Shown one piece after another: positions 15,871 through 24,294 of a stretch of DNA of 64,000 bases. The DNA is taken from the NCBI GenBank assembly GCA_963809175.1, contig CAWEIK010000001.1:1116001-1180000 (forward strand). Reading direction: 5' to 3'. This stretch comes from JACCTU01 sp963809175 (GTDB taxonomy: Bacteria; Actinomycetota; Thermoleophilia; Gaiellales; Gaiellaceae). Positions within the stretch are counted from its first letter, which is position 1; each line of letters opens with the position of its first letter. The position numbers and the translations under genes were made by a program. The notes under the pieces are model-generated. The model had not been told where the DNA came from. It saw only the letters and a program-made list of their open reading frames with translations, and did not search any database.

Positions 15871-16866
15871 TCAGCCGTCGACGCGCTCCGCCCCGAGCCA
15901 GGCCGCGAGGTCGTCGAGAGCCTCGGGGAGGCGATCGGTGTCCCCCCAGGCGCCGAGCACGCGCAGCGTCTTGGTCTTCGCGTCGAAGACGGGCTCGGCC
16001 CTGCCCACGAGCCGGTCGCCGACGAGCAGCGGCAGCACGTAGTAGCCGTGCTCGCGCTTCGCTTTCGGGACGTACATCTCGAGCCGGTAGAAGAAGTCCC
16101 AGAGCGCTTCCGTCCGGTCGCGGTCGTGGATCAGGCGGTCGAAGGGGGAGAGCAGCGTCGCGCGGTCCGGCACCGGACCGTCGGTCGCGTCCGGATGCGC
16201 GAGCCACTGACCCGTGCGCTTGTCGTGCAGGACGCCGAGCGCGCGCCAGCGGCGGTCCTCGGCCTGCTTCTCGGCCTGCGCCCACGCGAGCGTCTCCGAC
16301 TCCGGGTACCAGCGCTTCGCGAGGTCCCACACACGCTGCTTCCCACGCCGGCCCACGACGGCGACCTCGCCGCGCGCCGCAAGGACCTCGAGCATGAGCC
16401 CCACCTTTCGCGTGCCCCACCAGTCGTGGTCGTCCAGGTTCATGCTCGAGTGCGTCTCGATCTCGCGCGACAGCAGCGGGCCGCGCCGGTCGAGCTCGCG
16501 GAGCACGTAGCGCCGGAACGCGGCGTTCTCCTTGATGTACTCCAGCCCGCGCGGCGTTCGGCGCCGCATCCGGGCGCGCAGGGCGGGCAGGTCCTCGGCG
16601 GGGTAGAGGAACGCGCGCCACTCGATCAGCTTCCGCTCCTCCCAGAGCAGCCGATCGAGCTCGGCGCGGTCGTACGCGCTCCCGAGCCGGCTCCAGAGCA
16701 CGAGATGCTGCGGCGGCGCAACGGTCGAGATCGGGTCGAGCTGGAGATAGCGCAGGCGGCGCACCGTCTCGAGCACGCCTTTCGCCGATCCGTCGAGCAG
16801 CTGCGCGCGAACCGCGATCCGACGCGCCTCGTCGCGCGTAACCTCGACCCCTGTGGTCTCGCTCAT
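15871..16866 (-). CDS. YcaQ-family winged-helix DNA glycosylase (crosslink repair)
   Basis: 331 residues. The family (AlkX/YcaQ, HTH_42) removes alkylated bases and unhooks interstrand crosslinks. The Q-x-D catalytic motif appears in L-Q-L-D-P-I-S-T-V near residue 48, followed by W-S-R-L-G-S and an H-D-W-W-G-T-R-K segment. Further signatures are L-L-S-P-F-D-R-L-I-H-D-R-D-R and the Y-Y-V-L-P-L-L-V-G-D-R-L-V-G-R strand near the C-terminus. ATG 16866 lies inside the start of the divergent methyltransferase, so the two genes overlap head-to-head by 14 bp; a TAGAAC box lies 7 nt before the ATG. Confidence 0.9.
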   Translation of the reverse strand: MSETTGVEVTRDEARRIAVRAQLLDGSAKGVLETVRRLRYLQLDPISTVAPPQHLVLWSRLGSAYDRAELDRLLWEERKLIEWRAFLYPAEDLPALRARMRRRTPRGLEYIKENAAFRRYVLRELDRRGPLLSREIETHSSMNLDDHDWWGTRKVGLMLEVLAARGEVAVVGRRGKQRVWDLAKRWYPESETLAWAQAEKQAEDRRWRALGVLHDKRTGQWLAHPDATDGPVPDRATLLSPFDRLIHDRDRTEALWDFFYRLEMYVPKAKREHGYYVLPLLVGDRLVGRAEPVFDAKTKTLRVLGAWGDTDRLPEALDDLAAWLGAERVDG

Positions 16867-17497
16867 CGACTTTGTTCTAACGCATTTGCCCGCGCGCCCT
16901 GCGCGGGTGCTGGAAGTCGGGTGCGGCAAGGGGAAGCTCGCGCTCGCCCTCGACGCAGCCGGGTACGAGGTCACGGCGATCGACCCGGCCGCCCCCGAGG
17001 GGCCGATCTTCCGGCGGATCAAGCTCGAGGAGCTCGAGGACGACGCCCGCTTCGACGGAGTCGTCGCGAGCGGCGTCTTCCACCACATGGGCGAGAACCT
17101 CGAGCCGAACCTCGACCGCGTCGCGCGCGCGCTCGAGGGCGGCGGGCCGTTCGTGCTCGACGAGTTCGGCCCGGACCGCCTCGACGACGTCACCGCGGCG
17201 TGGTACGAGGGCCAGCGCCTGATCCTCGCCGCGGCCGGTCGCCCGAGCGATCGTCCCGGTGCGGAGCAGTGGGCGCAGCATCACCTGTCGGTCACGGGCT
17301 CGGACGTGCTGCTCGACGCGGTCCGGCGCCGATTCGACGTGCAGGTCTCGGAGGACGTCCCGTACCTCTGGCGCTACCTCGACGGCGTCGCGAGCGCGGA
17401 GCTCGAGGAGTCGCTCGTGTCGATGGGCGCAATCAGGGCGCTCGGTTTCCGCCTGGTCGGAATACCGCGCGGGGAGGCGTCGTTTCAACCCGTATGA
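16853..17497 (+). CDS. Class I SAM-dependent methyltransferase
   Basis: 214 residues with a Rossmann methyltransferase core: V-L-E-V-G-C-G-K-G-K (motif I, about 19-28), the acidic A-I-D-P-A end of strand 2, and G-V-V-A-S-G-V-F-H-H (motif IV region). The substrate is not decidable; small-molecule methyltransferases look like this. GTG 16853 is 8 nt after a TAACCT box and lies within the first codons of the divergent YcaQ gene. Its stop overlaps the ATG of the diadenylate cyclase gene (ATGA), so the two are co-translated. Confidence 0.85.
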   Translation: MVSLIDFVLTHLPARPARVLEVGCGKGKLALALDAAGYEVTAIDPAAPEGPIFRRIKLEELEDDARFDGVVASGVFHHMGENLEPNLDRVARALEGGGPFVLDEFGPDRLDDVTAAWYEGQRLILAAAGRPSDRPGAEQWAQHHLSVTGSDVLLDAVRRRFDVQVSEDVPYLWRYLDGVASAELEESLVSMGAIRALGFRLVGIPRGEASFQPV

Positions 17498-18399
17498 CCG
17501 ACCTCGAGCGGATCTTCGGCCCTGTCGCCTCGAGCACTCGCTGCGCTGAGGCGATGCGCGAGACGCTCGAGCACGTCGTCCAGCTCGCGGTCGAGCTCGC
17601 CCGCGAGGGCCGTGAGGGCCGGAAGATCGGAACGCTCTTCGTGATCGGCGACGTCGAGGCGGTGCTCGACCAGTCGCAGTCGCTGCTCCTCGACCCGCTC
17701 TACGGTCACGCCGACGAGCTGCTGGACGTGCGGTTGCCGGAGTTCCGCGAGACGGTCAAGGAGCTCGCGCAGCTCGACGGGGCGTTCGTCGTGAACAAGC
17801 AGGGGACGTTCGTCTCGGCTGCGCGCTACATCTCGGTCGACCCGTCGACGTCGCTGTTGCCGGGGCTCGGAACGCGTCACGCCGCAGCCGCGTCGATCAC
17901 GAAGACGACCCGCGCGGTCGCGGTCGTCGTGTCGCAGAGCTCGATCGTGCGCGTCTACGCGCAGGGCGAGATCCGCGCGGAGATCGTGCCGGAGCTCTTC
18001 CTGCTCTCGCGCGACGGCCTCTTCACCGAGGGCGCGGACGTGCAGCAGGTGCCGGAAGCCGGCATCACATACGCCGTCTCCGACCGTTCGAGCTCTCAGC
18101 CGTGGTGGGCGAGGTACTCGAGCAGGTCCGAGCGCGTCAGCACGCCGACGGGCTTGCCGCCGCGCGCGACGACGACCGCGTTCGTCCGCCCGGTGAGCGT
18201 CGCGAAGACCTCGCTGAGCGAGTCGCCCACGTCGACCGCCGGTAGCGGCGGCTGCATCGCGTTCGCGACGTCCTCGTGCAGCGCGTCCGCGTTCTTGAAG
18301 ACGCGCTCGAGCAGGTCGCGGTCCTGGAGCGAGCCGATCACGTCGGCGAGCGAGCCGACCTGCCCGTCGCGCACGACCGCGAGCTGCGAGATCGAGTAG
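17494..18399 (+). CDS. Diadenylate cyclase (DAC domain, archaeal DacZ-like)
   Basis: 301 codons as read. Residues 30-170 match the DAC domain that condenses two ATP to c-di-AMP. Seen are R-E-G-R-E-G-R-K-I-G-T-L-F-V-I-G-D (38-53), the D-G-A motif (95-97) and G-T-R-H-A-A-A-A-S-I-T (126-136), where the usual third RHR residue is Ala, as in archaeal-type enzymes with RH followed by a small or hydrophobic residue. There is no DisA C-terminal DNA-binding part. Residues from about 201 on are antisense to the CBS domains of the next gene and look non-native, so the true end is probably near 18.1 kb with a lost stop. Coupled to the methyltransferase by ATGA. Confidence 0.82.
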   Translation: MTDLERIFGPVASSTRCAEAMRETLEHVVQLAVELAREGREGRKIGTLFVIGDVEAVLDQSQSLLLDPLYGHADELLDVRLPEFRETVKELAQLDGAFVVNKQGTFVSAARYISVDPSTSLLPGLGTRHAAAASITKTTRAVAVVVSQSSIVRVYAQGEIRAEIVPELFLLSRDGLFTEGADVQQVPEAGITYAVSDRSSSQPWWARYSSRSERVSTPTGLPPRATTTAFVRPVSVAKTSLSESPTSTAGSGGCIAFATSSCSASAFLKTRSSRSRSWSEPITSASEPTCPSRTTASCEIE

Positions 18400-19493
18400 C
18401 GCTGCATCGTGTCGATCGCCTCGCCGACCTTCTGGTGCGAGGAGATGGTCACGAACTGCGGCACGTCGGCCTCCTCCAGCGTCTTCGAGCGAAGCAGCTC
18501 GTCCACGGTCGGGAGCGGCTTCTCGCGCTCGACGAAGCCGTGCTCGAGCATCCAGTTGTCGTCGTAGAACTTCGACATGTAGGAGCGGCCCGAGTCGGGC
18601 ATCATCGTCAGGACTGTCGCGTCCGGCCCGAGTCGCTTCGCGACCTCGATCGCGGCCCAGACCGTCGAGCCCGAGGAGCCGCCGACGAGCAGGCCCTCCT
18701 CTCTCGCCAGTCGCCTGGCAGTGAGGAACGAATCGCGGTCTGAGACGCGGACCCACTCGTCGACGACCTCCTTGTCCATCGTCTTCGGCCAGGTGTCCTT
18801 GCCGATCCCCTCGACGAGGTACGGGTGGAGGTCGGCTTCGTCCTTCGCCGTGTAGACGGAGCCCTCCGGGTCGGCGCCGACGATCAGCACTTCCGGCTTG
18901 CGCTCCTTGAAGTAGCGGCCGATCCCGGAGATCGTGCCGCCGGTCCCGACCGACACGACGAGCGCGTCGATGTCGCCGCCGTCGGTCTGCTCCCAGATCT
19001 CCGGTGCGGTCATCGCGTAGTGCGCCTCGGGGTTCGCCAGGTTCGAGTACTGGTCGGGCTTGAAGCCGCCGGGGATCTCCTCCGCGAGGCGCGACGAGAC
19101 CGAGTAGTACGACTCCGGCGAGTCGGCGTCGACCGCGGTCGGCGTGATCACGACCTCGGCGCCGTACGCGCGCAGCATCGAGATCTTCTCCTGGCTCATC
19201 TTGTCCGGCATCACGAAGATGCAGCGGTAGCCCTTGAGCGCCGCCGCGATCGCGAGTCCGACGCCGGTGTTGCCCGAGGTGGGCTCGACGATCGTCCCGC
19301 CCGGCTTCAGCTTCCCTTCGCGCTCGGCCGCCTCGATCATCGCCAGCCCGATCCGATCCTTGACCGAGCCGCCGGGGTTCAGGTACTCGAGCTTGGCGAG
19401 GATCGTCCCCGGGACGTCCTGCGAGATCCGGTCGAGGCGGACGATCGGCGTGTCGCCGACGAGGTCGAGGACGGTGGGGTACTCCCGCGCCAC
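18096..19493 (-). CDS. Cystathionine beta-synthase with C-terminal tandem CBS domains
   Basis: 465 residues. A fold-type II PLP domain (1-330): the PLP lysine is Lys45 in G-G-S-V-K-D-R, the S-G-N-T-G-V-G-L loop binds substrate, and V-G-T-G-G-T-I-S-G-I-G holds the phosphate. Two CBS domains follow (about 345-465, from V-T-I-S-S-H to the end). It condenses serine or O-acetylserine with homocysteine (or sulfide). CBS pairs bind adenosyl ligands such as AMP, SAM or c-di-AMP. GTG 19493 has a TAGGCT box 9 nt upstream. Works with the cystathionine lyase/synthase at 13.9-15.1 kb. It is convergent with the diadenylate cyclase gene. Confidence 0.93.
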   Translation of the reverse strand: MAREYPTVLDLVGDTPIVRLDRISQDVPGTILAKLEYLNPGGSVKDRIGLAMIEAAEREGKLKPGGTIVEPTSGNTGVGLAIAAALKGYRCIFVMPDKMSQEKISMLRAYGAEVVITPTAVDADSPESYYSVSSRLAEEIPGGFKPDQYSNLANPEAHYAMTAPEIWEQTDGGDIDALVVSVGTGGTISGIGRYFKERKPEVLIVGADPEGSVYTAKDEADLHPYLVEGIGKDTWPKTMDKEVVDEWVRVSDRDSFLTARRLAREEGLLVGGSSGSTVWAAIEVAKRLGPDATVLTMMPDSGRSYMSKFYDDNWMLEHGFVEREKPLPTVDELLRSKTLEEADVPQFVTISSHQKVGEAIDTMQRYSISQLAVVRDGQVGSLADVIGSLQDRDLLERVFKNADALHEDVANAMQPPLPAVDVGDSLSEVFATLTGRTNAVVVARGGKPVGVLTRSDLLEYLAHHG

Positions 19494-19516
19494 GCGGCGC
19501 GAAGCCTACCGCCCGG

Positions 19517-19723
19517 TTACCCCAGGACGTTGACGAGCGCCGCGATCAACGAGCCCAGCGCCGTAGCGAGCGTTGCGAGCTGGACGAGGAAGAGTTGGTC
19601 GACGCGGGCATCCAACCTGCGGACGTCTGTGCGGAGTTCCGTCACATCGCTCTGCACGTGACGGACGTCCGCGCGAGTCTCGGCGACCAGGGCCTCGAGT
19701 GTCCAGGCACGTTCCGGCTCCAC
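19517..19723 (-). CDS. Small coiled-coil protein with a C-terminal membrane anchor
   Basis: 68 residues: an amphipathic helix with regular V-x-x-L-R-T-D-V-R-R-L-D-A-R-V heptads (about 14-45) followed by a hydrophobic C-terminal helix (about 46-66). The shape resembles XhlA-type holin-associated or tail-anchored proteins. GTG 19723 is preceded at exactly 6 nt by TACGCT (19735-19730), supporting a real leaderless gene despite its size. It lies between purH and the CBS gene on the same strand. Function unknown. Confidence 0.7.
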   Translation of the reverse strand: MEPERAWTLEALVAETRADVRHVQSDVTELRTDVRRLDARVDQLFLVQLATLATALGSLIAALVNVLG

Positions 19724-19832
19724 TCGCTGAGCGTACCGAGGGAACCCACCGATCGCTATCGGCCGAAACGGCTGGCAGCCGCCGAACTCGCCGGTCAGCC
19801 GAGCCGCTCACCGGATCGCGCCCGGCTAGCGC

Positions 19833-21365
19833 TCAGTGGCGGAAGTGGCGGCGGCCGGTGAACACCATCACCGCGCCCGCCGCCGCGGACGCCGCGACGA
19901 CCTCGTCGTCGCGCTTCGAGCCGCCCGGTTGGATCACCGAGCTCACGCCCGCGTCGAACGCGAGCTGCGGTCCGTCGGCGAACGGGAAGAACGCGTCCGA
20001 GGCGAGCGCTGCACCGCCCAGGTCGTGCCCGTGCTCGCGGGCCTTCTCGATCGCGAGCCGCACCGCGTCCACGCGCGACTGCTGGCCGGCCCCGATGCCG
20101 ACGGTCTGCAGGTCTTTCGCCAGGACGATCGCGTTCGATCCGACGTGCTTGCACACGCGCCAGGCGAAGAGCAGGTCGCCCCACTGCTCCTCGGTCGCGT
20201 CGCCGCAGACGGAGACCATCCCCTCGCGGTCCTCGACGTCGAGATCGCGGTCCTGGACGAGCAAGCCGCCGATCACCCGCTTGTAGTCGCGCTCGCCGCG
20301 ATCTGCGCGGCGGCGCTCGGAGTCGAGCAGGATCCGCGTCCCCTGCTTCACCTTCAGCGCCTCGAGCGCGGCGTCGTCGTAGCCGGGCGCGAGCAGCACC
20401 TCGACGAACTGCTTCGCGAGCGCCGACCCGAGCTCGGCCGCCACCGGGCGGTTGAGCACGACGATGCCCCCGTAGGCCGAGGTCGGGTCGGCCGCGAGCG
20501 CCTTCGCGTAGGCCTCCTCGATCGTCGCCGCGAGCGCGACGCCACACGGGTTCGCGTGCTTGACGATCACGCAGGCCGGCAGCGTGAACTCCGCGGCCAG
20601 GAGCCTCGCAGCGGAGAGGTCGTTGAGGTTGTTGTACGAGAGGTCCTTCCCGTGCAGCTGCTCGACCCGCGAGAGCAGGTGCACGCGAGCGCCGGCCTCG
20701 GCGTAGAACGCGCCGCGCTGGTGCGGGTTCTCGCCGTAGGAGAGGTCGAGCACCTTCGCGAACGACGGGGCGATCTGCTCCGGGAATGCCTCGACGTCCG
20801 CAAACCAGCGGGCGATCGCCGACTCGTAGGCCGCCGTGGTCGAGAAGGCGACGGTCGCGAGGCGCCTGCGGGCGTCGAGCGAGAGCTCGCCGTGCTCGCG
20901 CAGCTCGCTCAAGACCGCTTCGTACTGATCCGGCCGGCAGACGGGCGCGACGTGGGCGAAGTTCTTCGCGGCCGCGCGCAGCATCGACGGCCCGCCGACG
21001 TCGATCATCTCGACCGCCTCCTCGTCGCGCACGCCGTGGCGGGCGGCCACCTGCTCGAAGGGATAGAGGTTCACGACGACGAGGTCGAACGGCAGGATCT
21101 CGTGCTCCTCGAGCGTCGCGACGTCGTCCTTGCGGTCGCGGCGCGCGAGAATGCCGGCGTGGATGCGCGGGTGCAGCGTCTTGACGCGCCCACCGAGCAT
21201 CTCTGGTGCTGCGGTCACGTCCTCGACTCGGTTGACCGAGAGGCCGAGCTCCTCGATGAAGTCCGCGGTGCCGCCGCTCGCGACGAGCTCGCAGTCGAGC
21301 GCGGCGAGCCCGCGCGCAAGCTCGTCGAGCCCCGTCTTGTCGTGGACCGAGATCAGCGCGCGCAC
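19833..21365 (-). CDS. purH: Bifunctional AICAR transformylase/IMP cyclohydrolase
   Basis: 510 residues, the last two steps of IMP synthesis. The N-terminal MGS-like cyclohydrolase domain (1-190) starts at A-L-I-S-V-H-D-K-T-G and carries G-G-R-V-K-T-L-H-P. The transformylase domain holds L-S-Y-G-E-N-P-H-Q-R, the I-V-K-H-A-N-P-C-G-V-A motif with the catalytic Lys-His, and the C-terminal F-F-P-F-A-D-G-P. Full family length. GTG 21365 lies 13 nt inside the end of purN, so the pair is translationally coupled. Order purM-purN-purH is typical. Confidence 0.97.
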   Translation of the reverse strand: MRALISVHDKTGLDELARGLAALDCELVASGGTADFIEELGLSVNRVEDVTAAPEMLGGRVKTLHPRIHAGILARRDRKDDVATLEEHEILPFDLVVVNLYPFEQVAARHGVRDEEAVEMIDVGGPSMLRAAAKNFAHVAPVCRPDQYEAVLSELREHGELSLDARRRLATVAFSTTAAYESAIARWFADVEAFPEQIAPSFAKVLDLSYGENPHQRGAFYAEAGARVHLLSRVEQLHGKDLSYNNLNDLSAARLLAAEFTLPACVIVKHANPCGVALAATIEEAYAKALAADPTSAYGGIVVLNRPVAAELGSALAKQFVEVLLAPGYDDAALEALKVKQGTRILLDSERRRADRGERDYKRVIGGLLVQDRDLDVEDREGMVSVCGDATEEQWGDLLFAWRVCKHVGSNAIVLAKDLQTVGIGAGQQSRVDAVRLAIEKAREHGHDLGGAALASDAFFPFADGPQLAFDAGVSSVIQPGGSKRDDEVVAASAAAGAVMVFTGRRHFRH

Positions 21366-21895
21366 AGTTCTCTCACCACCTGCGGAAGGAGCTCGTGCTC
21401 GACGGCCTGGATGCGCGCGCGGAGTGTCTCCACCGTGTCGTCCTCCTCCACCGCAACGCGTTCCTGCACGATCACCGGGCCGCTGTCGACACCCTCGTCG
21501 ACGTAGTGCACCGTGGCGCCGGTCTCCTGCACTCCTGCGGCGAGCGCATCCTCGATCGCGTGCGTCCCGGGGAACTCCGGCAGCAGTGCCGGGTGCACGT
21601 TGATCACCCGCTCGGGAAACCGGTCGAGAAACGACGGCCGCAGCAGGTGCATGTAGCCCGCGAGCACGACCCACCTGACTCCGAGGCCGACGAGCCAGTC
21701 CGCCATCGCCTCGTCGCGCTCCTCGCGGCTCGCGTGCTGGTCGAGCGGGAAGACGGCCGACGGGATGCCCGCGGCCCCTGCGCGCGCGAGCGCCGGAGCG
21801 TCCGAGCGGTTCGACGCCACGGCGGCGATCGGCAGCCCCTCGTCGATCAGCGCCTGGAGGTTCGACCCCTCGCCGGAGACGAGCACTCCGATCAT
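21353..21895 (-). CDS. purN: Phosphoribosylglycinamide formyltransferase
   Basis: 180 residues. Formyl-THF-dependent GAR formylation. Visible: G-V-L-V-S-G-E-G-S-N-L-Q-A-L (7-18 region, phosphate loop), the catalytic I-N-V-H-P-A-L-L-P segment with Asn/His, and H-Y-V-D-E-G-V-D-S-G-P with the catalytic Asp. ATG 21895 overlaps the purM stop (ATGA). Complete. Confidence 0.96.
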   Translation of the reverse strand: MIGVLVSGEGSNLQALIDEGLPIAAVASNRSDAPALARAGAAGIPSAVFPLDQHASREERDEAMADWLVGLGVRWVVLAGYMHLLRPSFLDRFPERVINVHPALLPEFPGTHAIEDALAAGVQETGATVHYVDEGVDSGPVIVQERVAVEEDDTVETLRARIQAVEHELLPQVVRELCAR

Positions 21896-22782
21896 TCGAC
21901 GTGCCCGATCGCGAGTCCGTCGGCTCCGGCAGGCAGCACCGCGCAGTAGCCGATGCCGAGGTTGAAGACGCGGCGAAGCTCCTGCTCGTCCGCGTGCCGG
22001 GCGAGCCACTCGAAGACCGGCGGCCGTTCCCAGGCGTCCCAGTCGATTCGCAGCTCGAGCCCGTCGGGCAGCACGCGGCGCAGGTTCCCCTCGATGCCGC
22101 CGCCGGTGACGTGCGCGAACGCGTGTGCGTGCTCTCGCAGACGGCGGACGTCGTCGAGGTAGAGGCGCGTCGGGGCGAGGAGGTCGTCGCCGTCGTAGTC
22201 CTCGCGCTCGAGGATCTGCCGGACGAGCGTGAAGCCGTTCGCGTGGACGCCCGCAGAGGGGAAGCCGATCACCACGTCGCCGGCGACGACCTTCGAGCCG
22301 TCGATCAAGCGATCGCGGTCGACGACGCCGACGCACGTCCCGGCGAAGTCGAGCTCGTCGTCGCGATAGATCCCGGGCAGCTCGGCGGTCTCGCCGCCGA
22401 GGAGCGCGCAGCCGGCTGTTCGGCAGACCTCGGCCATTCCCTCGACGAGCTCGGCGACCTGCTCGATCTCGATCCGGTTCGCAGCGACGTAGTCGAGCAA
22501 GAACAAGGGATCGGCACCGGTCGTGATCACGTCGTTGATGCAGTGCGCGGCGAGGTCGGCGCCGCAGGCACGAAGCGCGCCGCGCTCGCGCGCGAGGATC
22601 AGCTTCGTGCCGACGCCGTCGGTCGATGCGGCGAGCAGCCGCCGCTCGTCGAGCTCATGGAGGCCTGCAAACGCACCGAAGCCCTTCGCTCCGGTGGACT
22701 CGACGGCCGCACGAAGACGCCCGACGACTGCGCCCGCGGTCGCGAGCGAGACCCCGGCGGCCTCGTACGTCTGCCCCTCCAC
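21892..22782 (-). CDS. purM: Phosphoribosylformylglycinamidine cyclo-ligase (AIR synthetase)
   Basis: 296 residues. ATP-dependent ring closure of FGAM to AIR. Family motifs: the S-T-D-G-V-G-T-K ATP loop near 54-61, H-C-I-N-D-V-I-T-T-G-A-D-P, L-G-G-E-T-A-E-L-P-G, and the H-V-T-G-G-G-I-E-G-N C-terminal glycine loop. Slightly shorter than E. coli PurM at both ends but all catalytic motifs are present. GTG 22782 lies 10 nt after a TAGACT box, so this is likely the promoter of the purM-purN-purH unit. Confidence 0.96.
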   Translation of the reverse strand: MEGQTYEAAGVSLATAGAVVGRLRAAVESTGAKGFGAFAGLHELDERRLLAASTDGVGTKLILARERGALRACGADLAAHCINDVITTGADPLFLLDYVAANRIEIEQVAELVEGMAEVCRTAGCALLGGETAELPGIYRDDELDFAGTCVGVVDRDRLIDGSKVVAGDVVIGFPSAGVHANGFTLVRQILEREDYDGDDLLAPTRLYLDDVRRLREHAHAFAHVTGGGIEGNLRRVLPDGLELRIDWDAWERPPVFEWLARHADEQELRRVFNLGIGYCAVLPAGADGLAIGHVE

Positions 22783-22811
22783 CTGAGCCGTGAGTCTACG
22801 ACCGCGTTCGG

Positions 22812-23423
22812 TTAGAGGAAGAGCTCCGCTTCGAGCTGGGGCCTGCCCTGCGGCCCACCCGGGAGAAAGCGGATCAGCGCGGCGCCGACCATCACCGCGT
22901 TGCCCGCCGGCTGGAGGCCCAGCACCTCGGCGAGCGCGCTCGCCTTCCGGGCCGGGTCGTCGGCCAGCAGATGGAGCTCACCGAGCCGGAAGTCGGTCTC
23001 GCCTCGAAGCAGGTCGTCGAGCCAATCGCGCGGCGGGTGCACTTCGAGCCGAAAGCCGCCGTTCGTCGAGACGAACGTCCGACGCCCGCCGTGATCCTGC
23101 ACCCGGAGCTCGAGCTCGGCGGCGCGGTCGAGCGTGGCCTGGAAGTCGTCCTCGTCGAGGGCCAGCCCGAGATGGTCGATACGGGGGAGCTCCCACTGGC
23201 CGGGCTGCACGACGATGTTCACGCCGCCGCGCTCGAGCTCCGCCAGGCGGAGCTTGAACCCGATCTTGTCGAGCTCCTCCCAGGACGACCCCGACTCGAA
23301 CGAGGTCAGGTCGTCCGCGATCCGGCCGTGGCGGGCGACGAGGTCGAAGCCGAGCTTGCCGAGGTAGCGGGCCTCGACCTGCCGCACCTTGCTCGTGACG
23401 AGGTGGTAGTGGAAGAGGTGCAC
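22812..23423 (-). CDS. VOC (glyoxalase/bleomycin-resistance fold) protein
   Basis: 203 residues. Two beta-alpha-beta-beta-beta modules: the first begins at HLFHYHLVTSKV, the second at R-L-G-E-L-H-L-L-A-D-D. The paired His and Glu positions (I-D-H-L-G-L-A-L and G-F-R-L-E-V-H) suggest a metal-binding VOC site. No substrate can be assigned. GTG 23423 is 10 nt after TAGAAT, a -10 box that shares the TCTAGA palindrome with the opposite promoter of the CtaG gene. Same strand as purM but 29 nt away. Confidence 0.8.
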   Translation of the reverse strand: MHLFHYHLVTSKVRQVEARYLGKLGFDLVARHGRIADDLTSFESGSSWEELDKIGFKLRLAELERGGVNIVVQPGQWELPRIDHLGLALDEDDFQATLDRAAELELRVQDHGGRRTFVSTNGGFRLEVHPPRDWLDDLLRGETDFRLGELHLLADDPARKASALAEVLGLQPAGNAVMVGAALIRFLPGGPQGRPQLEAELFL

Positions 23424-23433
23424 CGAGGCCGCG

Positions 23434-23449
23434 ATTCTAGAGTGGGGTC
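23434..23449. promoter_or_regulatory. Bidirectional promoter core built on a TCTAGA palindrome
   Basis: On plus, TAGAGT (23438-23443) lies 6 nt before the GTG at 23450. On minus, TAGAAT (23439 down to 23434) lies 10 nt before the GTG at 23423. The two -10 boxes overlap over the TCTAGA at 23436-23441 and only 26 bp separate the divergent start codons, so the two promoters must compete. Confidence 0.6.
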
Positions 23450-24263
23450 GTGGGGGACTGGACGCTCGACCCGCTCCAGCTTGCGCCGCTCGTGTTCGTC
23501 GGCGTTGCGTACGGCGTGCGGGCTCGGACGCTCGCGCGGCGGGGCACGCCGGTGCCGCGGTGGCGGATCGCGCTCTTCTCGCTCGGGCTGCTGCTCTTGC
23601 TGGCCGCGATCGTGACGCCGGTCGCGCAGCTCGGCGAGGAGCGCTTCTCCTACCACATGCTCCAGCACCTCCTGCTCGGCGACCTCGCGCCGCTCGCGCT
23701 GCTCGCCGGGTTGACCGGGCCGCTGCTACGCCCGCTGCTGGCGCTGCGGCCGGTCCACGCGCTGCGTGTGCTCGCGCATCCGCTCGTCGCGCTGCCGATC
23801 TGGATCGCGAACCTGGTGCTCTGGCACCTGCCGTTCGCCTACGAGGCGGCAATCCGGCACGACCTCGTGCACGCGCTCGAGCACCTCTCGTTCTTCACGG
23901 CCGGCCTCGTGATGTGGATGCCCGTGCTCGAGACGCTGCCGGCGCCCGCCTGGTTCGGCTCGGCGGCAAAGCTCGGCTACATCGTCGTCGTTCGACTCGT
24001 CTCGACGCTGGTCGCGAACGTCTTCGTTTGGTCGGGTGAGATCTTCTACGCCCCGTACACCGACGTGCGGTCTGTCCGACCAGGCCGCTGCGGGGGCGAT
24101 CCTGATGATGGAAGGCTCGCTCGTCACCATCGCCGCCTTCGCGTGGATCTTCCTCAGGCTGTTCGCGGAGGGCGAGCGCCGCCAGGAGCTGCTCGAGCAG
24201 GGAGCCGACCCACGCTCGGTCGAGCGCGCCGTCCGCTTTGGGCGGGCCGACGACCTGTCATAG
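23450..24263 (+). CDS. ctaG: CtaG-like cytochrome c oxidase (caa3-type) assembly protein (frameshift)
   Basis: About 270 residues after removing one inserted base. Seven or so transmembrane helices with conserved His-containing motifs: S-Y-H-M-L-Q-H-L-L-L, L-V-L-W-H-L-P and H-A-L-E-H-L-S-F-F, the likely copper/haem positions of the caa3_CtaG family. The frame breaks near 24061-24068; the next frame supplies the expected G-L-S-D-Q-A-A-A-G-A-I-L-M-M-E-G-S motif and the terminal helix, ending at 24263. GTG 23450 is 6 nt after TAGAGT, a leaderless start. Needed for assembly of terminal oxidase; no oxidase subunits lie in the window. Confidence 0.85.
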
Positions 24264-24294
24264 GATCGGCGCTCACTCACCGAAAGGAGTTGCG

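Noticed and set aside
22788..22830. Possible transcription terminator between purM and the VOC gene
   Set aside because: No convincing stem was found in the 29-bp gap.
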